A stretch of 5,927 nucleotides of DNA from an archaeon. GTDB taxonomy: Archaea > Thermoproteota > Nitrososphaeria > Nitrososphaerales > Nitrosopumilaceae. How positions within the stretch are numbered: the stretch's first letter is position 1; each line of letters begins with the position of its first letter. Positions 1-5,887 of this stretch are shown one piece after another. Where the stretch lies: assembly GCA_005240025.1 (NCBI GenBank), contig SBBK01000016.1, forward strand, positions 1 through 5,927, read 5' to 3'. The notes under the pieces were generated by a model, which did no database searches, was not told where the DNA came from, and saw nothing but the letters and a program-made list of their open reading frames with translations. Both the position numbers and the translations under genes were made by a program.

Positions 1-151
1 CAAAGTTTTCAATTATGCCGCTCCGAATCATTTTCTCAATTCTTGTTCTTACTGCCGAACCTGAAATCCCAATTTTGCTGCCAATCTGCCTGTCTGATTC
101 CCTACAGTTGTCAAGCAAGTTGCTTAGTATCTTTAGATCTAATTTGTCCAA
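1..151 (-). CDS. Lrp/AsnC-family transcriptional regulator, N-terminal part (cut by window edge)
   Basis: Read from the minus strand, 50 codons give a typical AsnC-type winged helix-turn-helix beginning (M)DKLDLKIL. Helix two of the HTH is near residues 20-28 (DRQIGSKIG) and the recognition helix near 30-41 (SGSAVRTRIEKM), followed by the wing start SGIIENF. Family members bind DNA as dimers or octamers and often sense amino acids through a C-terminal RAM domain. That domain would lie outside the window, so its presence is unknown. The start is taken as TTG at 151-149, because an in-frame TAA lies only four codons upstream (163-161), no ATG or GTG is available, and this places the first residues exactly as in relatives. 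There is no Shine-Dalgarno site, and a TATA box lies about 30 nt upstream, so the mRNA is probably leaderless. The gene is divergent from the ABC operon, making it a candidate local regulator. Family assignment is firm; the ligand is unknown. Confidence 0.85.
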   Translation of the reverse strand, partial: MDKLDLKILSNLLDNCRESDRQIGSKIGISGSAVRTRIEKMIRSGIIENF

Positions 152-177
152 TTTGATGTCTTACTGCATTGTTTTCC

Positions 178-184
178 TATTAAA
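178..184 (-). promoter_or_regulatory. TATA box of the Lrp/AsnC gene
   Basis: On the minus strand the bases read TTTAATA, close to the archaeal consensus TTTAWATA. The centre is about 30 nt upstream of the proposed TTG start at 151, which fits transcription starting at or a few bases before the start codon. Judged by eye only. Confidence 0.5.
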
Positions 185-192
185 GAATACTG

Positions 193-205
193 TTTTACGG
201 TAAAA
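193..205. promoter_or_regulatory. Perfect 13-bp palindrome, candidate operator
   Basis: TTTTAC-G-GTAAAA is a perfect inverted repeat with a single central base. It lies 8 bp beyond the upstream edge of the Lrp gene's TATA box and 34 bp before the TATA box of the ABC operon. Its size and A/T-flanked symmetry suit an Lrp-type or other dimeric regulator, and the place suits autoregulation. It is too short with too small a loop to be a terminator. Binding is inference. Confidence 0.45.
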
Positions 206-239
206 ATGTCTTAACTGAGCATAATTTCTAGATTATACA

Positions 240-246
240 TTAAATA
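240..246 (+). promoter_or_regulatory. TATA box of the ABC exporter operon
   Basis: TTAAATA (within CATTAAATAT) is centred 25 nt before the GTG start at 268. This is the spacing expected for a leaderless archaeal transcript. No Shine-Dalgarno-like purine run precedes the GTG, which agrees with this reading. Confidence 0.55.
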
Positions 247-267
247 TCAGACTATTCTAATTATATT

Positions 268-1455
268 GTGGATTATCGAGTTCATCTTGCCAAACGAATG
301 CTTACAAACAAAAAGGGTAGTCTGATTGGTGCAGTCCTAGCAGTATCCATTGGAATCCTGGTAATTCACGTAAATTTTGTAATATTCCAAGGACTCTACG
401 ACGCAATAGTTAGAGACCTCTCAAGCTACAGATTTGGTGATGTCAGAATAACCGACAAGGAAAGCTTTATCACAAAATCCGATATTTTCTTGGTAAACTG
501 GTTTGAGCGAATTCCATCAGTAGAAGCTGCCGCTGCAAGGGTAGAATCCTCCGCATCCATCAATGTAACAAAACACGGCAAGCTAATCGAGGAGTTTCGA
601 GTCCCAATTGTGGGTGTAGATCCATTCCGTGATCCGAGGGTCTCGACCGTGCATGAAACAGTAACCGATGGCCAGTATGTCTTTTCCAGAAACTCGCTTG
701 TGGTTGGATCGTCTGTTGCCAGAGATCTTGGAGACATCAGAATCGGAGAGAGCCTCGAGCTCAAAGTAATTGATAGGCATGGCCAAGATCAGATCCGTCG
801 CTTTCTTGTTACCGGAATTGTATCGTCACCAGGCGGACAGGGACTTGATACCAGCGTCATTGTCCACATTGATACTTTGCGTGATATGTTATCCAGAGAG
901 GGAGAAACTGGCCAGGTTTTGGTCAGGCTAAACGATCCAAAGCAAGCAGACAATGTAAAAGAATATTTTTTGCAAACCTTTCCAAATGACGATTTCAGAG
1001 CGGAAACAATCGAAGAGTCCGCAGAAGACGCCTTACGTGGATTCAGATCTGGTATAGCAATGATAAACATGATTGGATACTTTGGAATGATGTCTTCTGC
1101 GTTTGCAGTCGTTACCATCCAGATGATGCTGGTCTCAAGCAAGACACGTGAGGTCGGAATCATGCGTGCAATTGGAGCTAGGCGCAAGGACATTCTGGTG
1201 TTGTTTATAATTCAGGGTATGATAATCGGTGCAATAGGCGCAAGTGTGGGAACCGCTATGGGCCTTTCCTACACTTTTTACGCAAAAGAGACAAAAATGA
1301 CCTTCCAGGGAAGCCTTCCTCTTCAGGTAAGCTATGACTGGCCAAAAATCGCGCAAACTGCCCTGACCGCATTTGCACTTGCGGTTGCAGCATCAATTTA
1401 TCCAGCATTCAAGGCGACAAAACTACAACCAGTGGAGGCAATGCGATATGTCTGA
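268..1455 (+). CDS. MacB/FtsX-type ABC transporter permease
   Basis: A membrane subunit of 395 residues with the four-helix MacB-like plan. One TM helix lies near residues 18-40, a large extracytoplasmic domain (MacB_PCD-like) spans about 45-258, and three TM helices lie near 262-288, 309-335 and 361-380. Two family signatures are clear: the cytoplasmic coupling segment KTREVGIMRAIGARRKDI (292-309) and the C-terminal YPAFKATKLQPVEAMRYV (378-395). MacB-type subunits homodimerise and convert cytoplasmic ATP hydrolysis into movement of the outer domain; many export or extract substrates rather than forming a membrane channel. The GTG start is preferred because a TATA box lies 25 nt upstream and the first TM then has a short basic N-terminus (KR...KK), which favours a cytoplasmic start. 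The stop overlaps the ATPase start by 8 bp, so the pair is surely co-expressed. Family assignment is secure; the substrate is unknown. Confidence 0.9.
   Translation: MDYRVHLAKRMLTNKKGSLIGAVLAVSIGILVIHVNFVIFQGLYDAIVRDLSSYRFGDVRITDKESFITKSDIFLVNWFERIPSVEAAAARVESSASINVTKHGKLIEEFRVPIVGVDPFRDPRVSTVHETVTDGQYVFSRNSLVVGSSVARDLGDIRIGESLELKVIDRHGQDQIRRFLVTGIVSSPGGQGLDTSVIVHIDTLRDMLSREGETGQVLVRLNDPKQADNVKEYFLQTFPNDDFRAETIEESAEDALRGFRSGIAMINMIGYFGMMSSAFAVVTIQMMLVSSKTREVGIMRAIGARRKDILVLFIIQGMIIGAIGASVGTAMGLSYTFYAKETKMTFQGSLPLQVSYDWPKIAQTALTAFALAVAASIYPAFKATKLQPVEAMRYV
1434..1438 (+). promoter_or_regulatory. Shine-Dalgarno site for the ATPase gene
   Basis: GGAGG ends 9 nt before the ATG at 1448 and lies inside the end of the permease gene. 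It decides the start: the longer open frame running upstream to 1373 lies wholly within the permease and adds residues that ATPase relatives do not have. Confidence 0.65.
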
Positions 1456-2155
1456 TACCGTACTTGAGGTAAAAAACGTCACAAAGACCTACGGGCAGGG
1501 TGACACAAAGGTCAATGCGTTAGTGAATGTATCTTTCTCTGTCAAGAGAGGAGAGTTTTTGCTGGTGGTTGGCAGCTCAGGTTCAGGTAAATCAACACTG
1601 CTCAACATGATTGGTTTGCTGGACAAACCCTCAAGTGGTCAGATCATAATAGACGGAACAAACACCACGAGTCTATCCGACAATCAAGTCTCATCATTTA
1701 GAAATTTAAAGCTCGGTTTTATCTTCCAGTTTTCAAATTTACTGGCAGATCTGACTGTTTTGGAAAATGTAATGCTGCCACAAAGCATTCAACAAAGACA
1801 TAATGCAGCACAGGAGGCAGCAACTCTTCTAAGGGCAGTAGGACTGGAAAGCCAAATGAACAAGCGCTCAAACAAGATCTCTGGGGGGCAGGCCCAGAGG
1901 GCAGCAATAGCAAGGGGCCTTGTCAACAAACCAACAATTGTGCTGGCGGATGAACCGACAGGAAACTTGGATTCTGTAACAGCAGAAACCATAATTCAAC
2001 TCATGAAATCTATGGCAAAAAAACTGAATCAAACATTCCTCGTAGTAACACACGATCGACACCAATTTGGTGATGTGGACCGAGTTATCACTATCAAGGA
2101 CGGACGTGCCTTTGAGGGCGAGGATCAGCCCCACAAAATGGAGATCACAATATGA
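1448..2155 (+). CDS. ABC transporter ATP-binding protein (LolD/MacB type)
   Basis: A complete 235-residue nucleotide-binding subunit, the usual size for the LolD/MacB group. All motifs are intact: Walker A GSSGSGKST (42-50), Q-loop glutamine 94, signature ISGGQAQR (144-151), Walker B IVLADEP (164-170) with catalytic Glu169, D-loop GNLD (172-175) and H-loop His202. It should dimerise on the cytoplasmic face and drive the permease encoded just upstream by ATP hydrolysis. The start at 1448 is supported by GGAGG 9 nt before it and by the N-terminus beginning directly before the first strand (VLEVKNVTKTYG). The gene overlaps the permease by 8 bp and the surface-protein gene by 4 bp (ATGA), indicating translational coupling. 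Nothing suggests loss of function. A LolCDE-like lipoprotein role is unlikely without an outer membrane, so only export or envelope remodelling in general can be inferred. Confidence 0.95.
   Translation: MSDTVLEVKNVTKTYGQGDTKVNALVNVSFSVKRGEFLLVVGSSGSGKSTLLNMIGLLDKPSSGQIIIDGTNTTSLSDNQVSSFRNLKLGFIFQFSNLLADLTVLENVMLPQSIQQRHNAAQEAATLLRAVGLESQMNKRSNKISGGQAQRAAIARGLVNKPTIVLADEPTGNLDSVTAETIIQLMKSMAKKLNQTFLVVTHDRHQFGDVDRVITIKDGRAFEGEDQPHKMEITI
2140..2143 (+). promoter_or_regulatory. Shine-Dalgarno site for the surface-protein gene
   Basis: GGAG (followed by ATCA) lies 8 nt before the ATG at 2152, inside the last codons of the ATPase gene. It supports reinitiation or direct initiation at the ATGA overlap. 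Confidence 0.55.
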
Positions 2156-3453
2156 CAAAAACACTCGCAATAATTGGTTTTACAATAGTCTTATTTTCTG
2201 TGTCAGGATTGCACGAAGTATACGGGCAGCTAGGTGCAGGAGACTCGCCTTTTGAGAGGAATTTTGCCGACGTCAAATTCCTTGATGCGTATTTTGGCAG
2301 ACTGAATGAAAAAATTGAAGTGACGCCAGGCGACAAAAATGTCCCGTTCACTGTAGTTTTTGCCAATGTGGGCTCACAGGACATCACCGGAATAAAGGGC
2401 CAGCTTCTCATGCCGCTTGGTTTTACTCCGGCAGATGGCAAGGGCGCATTGATCTTGGCAGACAGCGATGCAGAGGCAGTGGCAGGAAAACACTTCTCAC
2501 TTACGTTTTTTGTAGACTTGGACACGCACACCAAAATTCAGCAATATCCTGGCACCATCAAAGTTGACTATTCGAGACTCAGAGAGTCTGGCCAGAGAGA
2601 TGCCTTTTTTGATTTCAAATTCAAGGTGACAGGAGAAAGCGTGATGAACCTAAAGGCAAACAATCCATTTTTGACATCGCTTAGGAACAATCATGTAACG
2701 GTCGAGATTACAAACTTTGGAACAGCACATCTATCAAACGTCAAAATCATCCTACAAAACACCCAGACATCAGTTACCTCAACTGCCACACCAATCACAA
2801 ATGTAGAAAACGTCGTGTTTGATCAGAACGAGTGGGACATTGGAACAATCGAACCCGCCTCGATAAAAAAATTCTCATTCCAAGTATACATACCAGAAAA
2901 CATCCGCACAGAAACTTTGCACACACCAATGCAAGTTACATATTTCAATGCACATGGAGACAAAATAGTTGATACCAGGACAGTTGACTTTTATATCAAT
3001 GGCCTAATTGATGCGAAAATTTACAACATACGAGCAATTGAGCTTTCAGAAAAACAGACAATCATTGGAGAAATAATCAATGAAGGAAATGCAGATGCCT
3101 TGTTTGCATTTGTTACTCTGGAACCACTGGGAGCTTCTAACATAAAAAAGACAACCCAGTTTGTTGATGAAGTGGAAACCGACTCACCAGTACCATTTAA
3201 CATTCCAGTAGAATTTGACGGCGAGCCAAAATATGGAGACCACGAAATAAGAATAGCACTCCGATACAAAGATGACCTCAGAAATGAACACATCATAACC
3301 GAGGATGCTACGGTTGTTCTCAAGGATGTAAGTAAAAAACCGGTCCCGGCGATCTCTGACTACACGCCGGTAATGGTTGGTATAGCAGTAGTCATAGCAA
3401 TAGGAATATTCGTCCTCAAAAAAAGAAGAAGAGAAAAACCGATCCCAAGCTAA
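2152..3453 (+). CDS. Secreted, membrane-anchored Ig-like domain protein (COG1361-like)
   Basis: A protein of 433 residues with an N-terminal signal peptide (hydrophobic 4-18, likely cleavage near residues 25-27, YGQL). An extracytoplasmic region of about 380 residues follows, then a C-terminal TM helix (406-422) and the stop-transfer tail KKRRREK. The outer part reads as three successive beta-sandwich modules, near 52-160, 165-282 and 285-392. Each has the pattern of CARDB/NEW3-like domains, such as FTVVFANVGSQDITG, VTVEITNFGTAHLSN and IIGEIINEGNADALF (strand, then N-x-G turn). Similar COG1361 proteins are common on archaeal surfaces. Its fixed place as third gene of an ABC operon, overlapping by 4 bp, suggests it works outside the membrane with the permease, perhaps as an adaptor or substrate-binding partner. 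That role is inference. It shows no visible resemblance to the hairpin-lipoyl-barrel build of MacA, and no enzyme motif was seen. Confidence 0.8.
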   Translation: MTKTLAIIGFTIVLFSVSGLHEVYGQLGAGDSPFERNFADVKFLDAYFGRLNEKIEVTPGDKNVPFTVVFANVGSQDITGIKGQLLMPLGFTPADGKGALILADSDAEAVAGKHFSLTFFVDLDTHTKIQQYPGTIKVDYSRLRESGQRDAFFDFKFKVTGESVMNLKANNPFLTSLRNNHVTVEITNFGTAHLSNVKIILQNTQTSVTSTATPITNVENVVFDQNEWDIGTIEPASIKKFSFQVYIPENIRTETLHTPMQVTYFNAHGDKIVDTRTVDFYINGLIDAKIYNIRAIELSEKQTIIGEIINEGNADALFAFVTLEPLGASNIKKTTQFVDEVETDSPVPFNIPVEFDGEPKYGDHEIRIALRYKDDLRNEHIITEDATVVLKDVSKKPVPAISDYTPVMVGIAVVIAIGIFVLKKRRREKPIPS

Positions 3454-3461
3454 CCCACTAG

Positions 3462-3469
3462 AATTATAT
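3462..3469 (+). promoter_or_regulatory. TATA box of the two-TM protein / kinase unit
   Basis: AATTATAT is centred about 26 nt before the ATG at 3492, again fitting a leaderless transcript. It lies in the 38-nt gap after the surface-protein gene. The second unit can therefore be transcribed on its own, although read-through from the ABC operon is possible because no T-run terminator is seen in the gap. Confidence 0.5.
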
Positions 3470-3491
3470 CGGATGCAAACAATCACCGATC

Positions 3492-3884
3492 ATGACCTGT
3501 GATGAAATCGAAGTCCCAAAGGAAGTAAGGCCCTTTATGCTAAAGCATGCAAAAGAAACCAGACTTGGACACAAGAACGGAGCAAAAAGGCAATACCGTT
3601 ATGGAAACCTGCACATTCGTGAATATGATGACAAGTTCCTAGTTCACATGGATCGAGTTGACCCACTCAAAAACCCAATGGGCCATCTTCTCTGTGATGC
3701 ACCCGAAGTTCTGGTCGGTCTGACCGGTGCGGTAGCGGGCGGTGCCAAAGTAGCATTCCATCTCTACAACAAAAGCAACAAGACAAAAAAAGACGTTCAG
3801 CTATGTGCTGCTGCAGGCCTTATGTCGTCTCTTGCTATCGGCTATCTGGGATACAAACTGGCAAAATCGGCCAAAGGCAAGTAA
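3492..3884 (+). CDS. Conserved-looking small protein with two C-terminal TM helices, function unknown
   Basis: I do not recognise a named family for this 130-residue protein. The first 70 residues are soluble and basic, with a distinctive polar segment YGNLHIREYDDKF (38-50) followed by VHMDRVDPLKNPMGHLLCDAPE (51-72, cited in two parts: VHMDRVDPLKN and PMGHLLCDAPE). The histidines and aspartates there look selected and could bind metal or a partner, but this is a guess. Two hydrophobic helices follow, near 72-91 and 102-122, the second with glycine-rich packing positions (AAAGLMSSLAIGYLGY). They are separated by a lysine-rich loop (NKSNKTKKD), and the protein ends in lysines. The ATG at 3492 is chosen because the TATA box lies 26 nt upstream; there is no Shine-Dalgarno site. 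The ABC1/UbiB-type kinase follows 11 nt later, so a shared membrane-linked role is plausible. Confidence 0.75.
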   Translation: MTCDEIEVPKEVRPFMLKHAKETRLGHKNGAKRQYRYGNLHIREYDDKFLVHMDRVDPLKNPMGHLLCDAPEVLVGLTGAVAGGAKVAFHLYNKSNKTKKDVQLCAAAGLMSSLAIGYLGYKLAKSAKGK

Positions 3885-3885
3885 G

Positions 3886-3891
3886 GGAGGT
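3886..3891 (+). promoter_or_regulatory. Strong Shine-Dalgarno site before a non-ATG start
   Basis: GGAGGT, directly after the TAA of the preceding gene, matches the expected complement of the archaeal 16S rRNA 3' end. It precedes ATC codons at 3896 (4 nt gap) and 3899 (7 nt gap) in the kinase frame. No ATG, GTG or TTG lies at usable spacing in that frame. This is the main evidence for where the kinase begins. Confidence 0.65.
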
Positions 3892-3895
3892 ACCC

Positions 3896-5449
3896 ATCAT
3901 CACAATCGCAAGAACAACTGGTGTCCTCATCAAGTTACTACCACTGATCATCTCACTGCGAAAAGACAGAAGAGAATGGGTAAAAAACGAGGGCAAAAAC
4001 GTAGACTGTGAAAAACTTCGAAAAAACGCCCGCAAAGTACTCAACACATTTGTGTCCCTTGGACCAGTCTACATCAAGCTTGGTCAGTGGCTTTCCTCAA
4101 GGGCAGACATCCTGCCCCAACCATACATGGAGGAGCTTGCAAAACTACAGGACGATGTTCCAGCAGCGCCGTTTGAGCAGGTAAGGTCAATAATCGAAGG
4201 TGATCTTGGGCCAATAAACCAGGCATTTACGTCAATTGACACAAATCCCATTTCAGGTGCATCCCTTGGCCAAGTCTATTTGGCAAAAATCCAAGACAAG
4301 CAAGTAGTAGTCAAGGTAAAAAGGCCGCAAATAGAACAAACAGTTGACCAGGACATCAAGGTTCTAAAAAAAGTCCTGCCAATTGCAATGCGATTCGTTG
4401 ATCCAAACCTGAGATTATCGGTGCGTTTCATGCTTGCACAATTCATAGAAACAATACACGAGGAGCTGGATTATACCAGTGAATCCGCAAACCTGAAGAA
4501 AATCAGGTCAAATCTTGAGAGATACGATAATGTCATCATACCACAGGTATACGACGATCACACCTCAAAAAATGTCCTTACCATGGAATACATTCCGGGA
4601 ATCAAGATAACAAACATCGAGGATCTGGACAAAAAAGGCCTTGATAGGCAAAAAATCGTAATCGACGTCCACAAAGTCTTCTTTACGATGCTTTTGCGCG
4701 ATTCAATATTTCATGCGGACCCACACCCAGGAAACATCTCGATTGCAGACGATGGCTCTCTGATTCTTTATGACTTTGGCATGGTTGGACGAATCGACCA
4801 GGAAACGCGACTGCGTCTTGTGAGGCTGTATTTGGCCCTTGTAGAAAAAGACCCGGCCAGAACAGTTAATGCAATGAATGATCTTGGGATGCTGACGCCA
4901 GACTTTAACCGCTCTGTAATAGAGCATGGAATCGATCTCTCAATTCGTGCAATGCACGGAAGAAAGCCAGATGAAATGGAGGTTCGCGCATTGCTTGAGC
5001 TTGCAAACAAAACCATGTCCAGATTCCCGTTTTTGCTACCAAAAAACCTCGCCCTATACATCAGGATGAGCTCAATCATTGAGGGAATATACAATGCACA
5101 CAAGGTCGATTTCAAATTCGTCAAAATACTCAAAAAAATTCTAGAGGAGGAACACCTCATCAAGGACGCATATATCGAGGAACTCAAGTACTCTCTTACG
5201 AGGTTTGCCAAGTCTTTGGATGCCACAATTTCGATTGCGCCTGAGTTGAAAAAATTTCTAGACGACAACAGAACACTTCAGCTTAATCCAAGACCCAAAA
5301 GCAACACACTGATTGCTGGAAGCATCCTTTCTTCGGCAATTTTTATCGGTTCTGCGATATTGTATTCATCAAATGAGGCAGCCGGTATTTCTGGCATGGT
5401 AGGCTCATTTGTAGTCATGGCAATTTTTGCTGCCTTTAGAAAACGCTAA
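3896..5449 (+). CDS. ABC1/UbiB/ADCK-family atypical kinase-like protein, probable AUC start
   Basis: About 517 residues, complete, numbered here from the ATC at 3896. Family motifs appear in order: KxGQ as KLGQ (61-64) followed by SRADILP (68-74), the loop GASLGQVY (122-129 region), the nucleotide-binding lysine in VVVKVKRP (Lys140), ExD as ELD (190-192) with YTSESAN (193-199), hinge MEYIPG (230-235), catalytic loop FHADPHPGN (272-280, Asp275, Asn280) and DFG (293-295). Two C-terminal TM helices lie near 471-490 and 497-514, as in bacterial UbiB. Relatives support quinone synthesis or lipid handling through ATPase activity; in an archaeon a menaquinone or lipid role is only inferred. The start is odd: the only upstream ATG (3803) lies 82 bp inside the previous gene and gives a cysteine-rich unlikely N-terminus, while GGAGGT precedes ATC ATC. 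The first in-frame GTG (residue 53) would remove conserved sequence. Initiation may occur at 3896 or 3899. Confidence 0.85.
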   Translation: MITIARTTGVLIKLLPLIISLRKDRREWVKNEGKNVDCEKLRKNARKVLNTFVSLGPVYIKLGQWLSSRADILPQPYMEELAKLQDDVPAAPFEQVRSIIEGDLGPINQAFTSIDTNPISGASLGQVYLAKIQDKQVVVKVKRPQIEQTVDQDIKVLKKVLPIAMRFVDPNLRLSVRFMLAQFIETIHEELDYTSESANLKKIRSNLERYDNVIIPQVYDDHTSKNVLTMEYIPGIKITNIEDLDKKGLDRQKIVIDVHKVFFTMLLRDSIFHADPHPGNISIADDGSLILYDFGMVGRIDQETRLRLVRLYLALVEKDPARTVNAMNDLGMLTPDFNRSVIEHGIDLSIRAMHGRKPDEMEVRALLELANKTMSRFPFLLPKNLALYIRMSSIIEGIYNAHKVDFKFVKILKKILEEEHLIKDAYIEELKYSLTRFAKSLDATISIAPELKKFLDDNRTLQLNPRPKSNTLIAGSILSSAIFIGSAILYSSNEAAGISGMVGSFVVMAIFAAFRKR

Positions 5450-5830
5450 CTATTCTATTGATATCTGCTTTCCCTCTTTGTGTATTGGAATCTTTACAGT
5501 TAGGACACCCTGGGAAAATTTTGCCGAGATGGCAGACTCCTCCATTATCTCGGCTGGAAGTGGAATTTTTTTATCGATTGCATTGGGGCGCTGCCTGCAG
5601 ATGACATTGTCCTTTTCTGGCTCCTGCTTTTCTGCACGTATTGATAGAATATTTTTGTACAGGCTCAGCCTGATGTCTTTTTTGTCAAATCCGGGAAGGT
5701 CAACTATCACAGTCAGCGAATCCTCAGAAAGGTACATGTCTACTGGAGGAAGCACAAACTCGTAAAACTCGCGGGATTTATTGCCGATTTCTTTTGCCAT
5801 CTCTTTTGCCATGTATCGTATGATGCCCAT
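5450..5830 (-). CDS. Small heat-shock protein, Hsp20/alpha-crystallin family
   Basis: A 126-residue ATP-independent holdase chaperone. A short N-terminal arm (1-28) precedes the alpha-crystallin domain, about 29-116. It begins PPVDMYLSEDSLTVIVDLPG and ends in the family signature GVLTVKIP (108-115). The C-terminal IxI anchor is ISI (123-125), which docks on neighbouring dimers during oligomer formation. The length is at the short end for the family but nothing is missing. The start at 5830 is preferred over Met7 because a clear TATA box is centred 28 nt upstream, suggesting a leaderless transcript. The stop codon TAG is directly next to the TAA of the kinase gene on the other strand, so the two genes converge with no gap. 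Upstream is a divergent gene with a shared, palindrome-bearing promoter. Heat or stress induction is expected from the family but not shown. Confidence 0.93.
   Translation of the reverse strand: MGIIRYMAKEMAKEIGNKSREFYEFVLPPVDMYLSEDSLTVIVDLPGFDKKDIRLSLYKNILSIRAEKQEPEKDNVICRQRPNAIDKKIPLPAEIMEESAISAKFSQGVLTVKIPIHKEGKQISIE
5566..5572 (+). terminator. T7 run, possible archaeal terminator for the kinase unit
   Basis: Seven consecutive T on the plus strand, about 117 nt past the kinase stop and inside the antisense of hsp20. Archaeal RNA polymerase often stops at such runs without a hairpin. It is one of the clearest T-runs downstream of the kinase, but there is no direct evidence of use. Confidence 0.25.
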
Positions 5831-5853
5831 TTTGTATGATCTCGCTAATTTGG

Positions 5854-5860
5854 TTATAAA
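5854..5860 (-). promoter_or_regulatory. TATA box of hsp20
   Basis: The minus strand reads TTTATAA, preceded by CCAAAA, which resembles a purine-rich BRE. The centre is about 27-28 nt upstream of the ATG at 5830, fitting a leaderless or nearly leaderless mRNA. This is among the best promoter matches in the window. Confidence 0.6.
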
Positions 5861-5863
5861 TTT

Positions 5864-5887
5864 TGGTAGGATTAATTACTTCTACCA
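5864..5887. promoter_or_regulatory. Imperfect 24-bp palindrome in the divergent hsp20 promoter, candidate operator
   Basis: The arms TGGTAG (5864-5869) and CTACCA (5882-5887) are exact inverted copies around a symmetric centre TAATTA (5873-5878). Twenty of the 24 positions obey the symmetry. It overlaps the BRE side of the hsp20 TATA box and covers the likely TATA element of the gene on the right. A dimeric regulator here could control both genes; that is inference. Confidence 0.45.
5872..5878 (+). promoter_or_regulatory. Possible TATA box of the right-hand gene
   Basis: TTAATTA is centred 27 nt before the GTG at 5902. It is a weaker match to the archaeal consensus than the other boxes, but it has the right spacing and lies at the centre of the palindrome. 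Confidence 0.35.

Noticed and set aside
15..203. Plus-strand open frame of 62 codons
   Set aside because: It is antisense to the Lrp/AsnC reading frame, which gives a recognisable HTH; the plus-strand product resembles nothing.
1868..2170. Minus-strand open frames within the ATPase and other large genes
   Set aside because: They lie opposite intact conserved genes, have no promoter or ribosome site in place, and show no family motifs.
3454..3491. Terminator between the ABC operon and the two-TM gene
   Set aside because: The 38-nt gap has no T-run and no hairpin; it holds only the TATA box, so read-through is possible.
3803..3895. ATG at 3803 as the start of the kinase gene
   Set aside because: It would overlap the upstream gene by 82 bp in another frame and add a cysteine-rich stretch (MCCCRPY...) that is the shadow of that gene's second TM helix. 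It has no Shine-Dalgarno site, whereas GGAGGT at 3886 marks a later start. It remains possible that automatic annotation uses it.
5113..5150. A-rich runs near the end of the kinase gene as a minus-strand terminator
   Set aside because: Such runs are frequent in lysine-rich coding sequence in this window and cannot be told from background without transcript data.
5427..5765. Plus-strand open frame of 112 codons at the kinase/hsp20 junction
   Set aside because: It is the antisense of hsp20, whose alpha-crystallin motifs are unmistakable.
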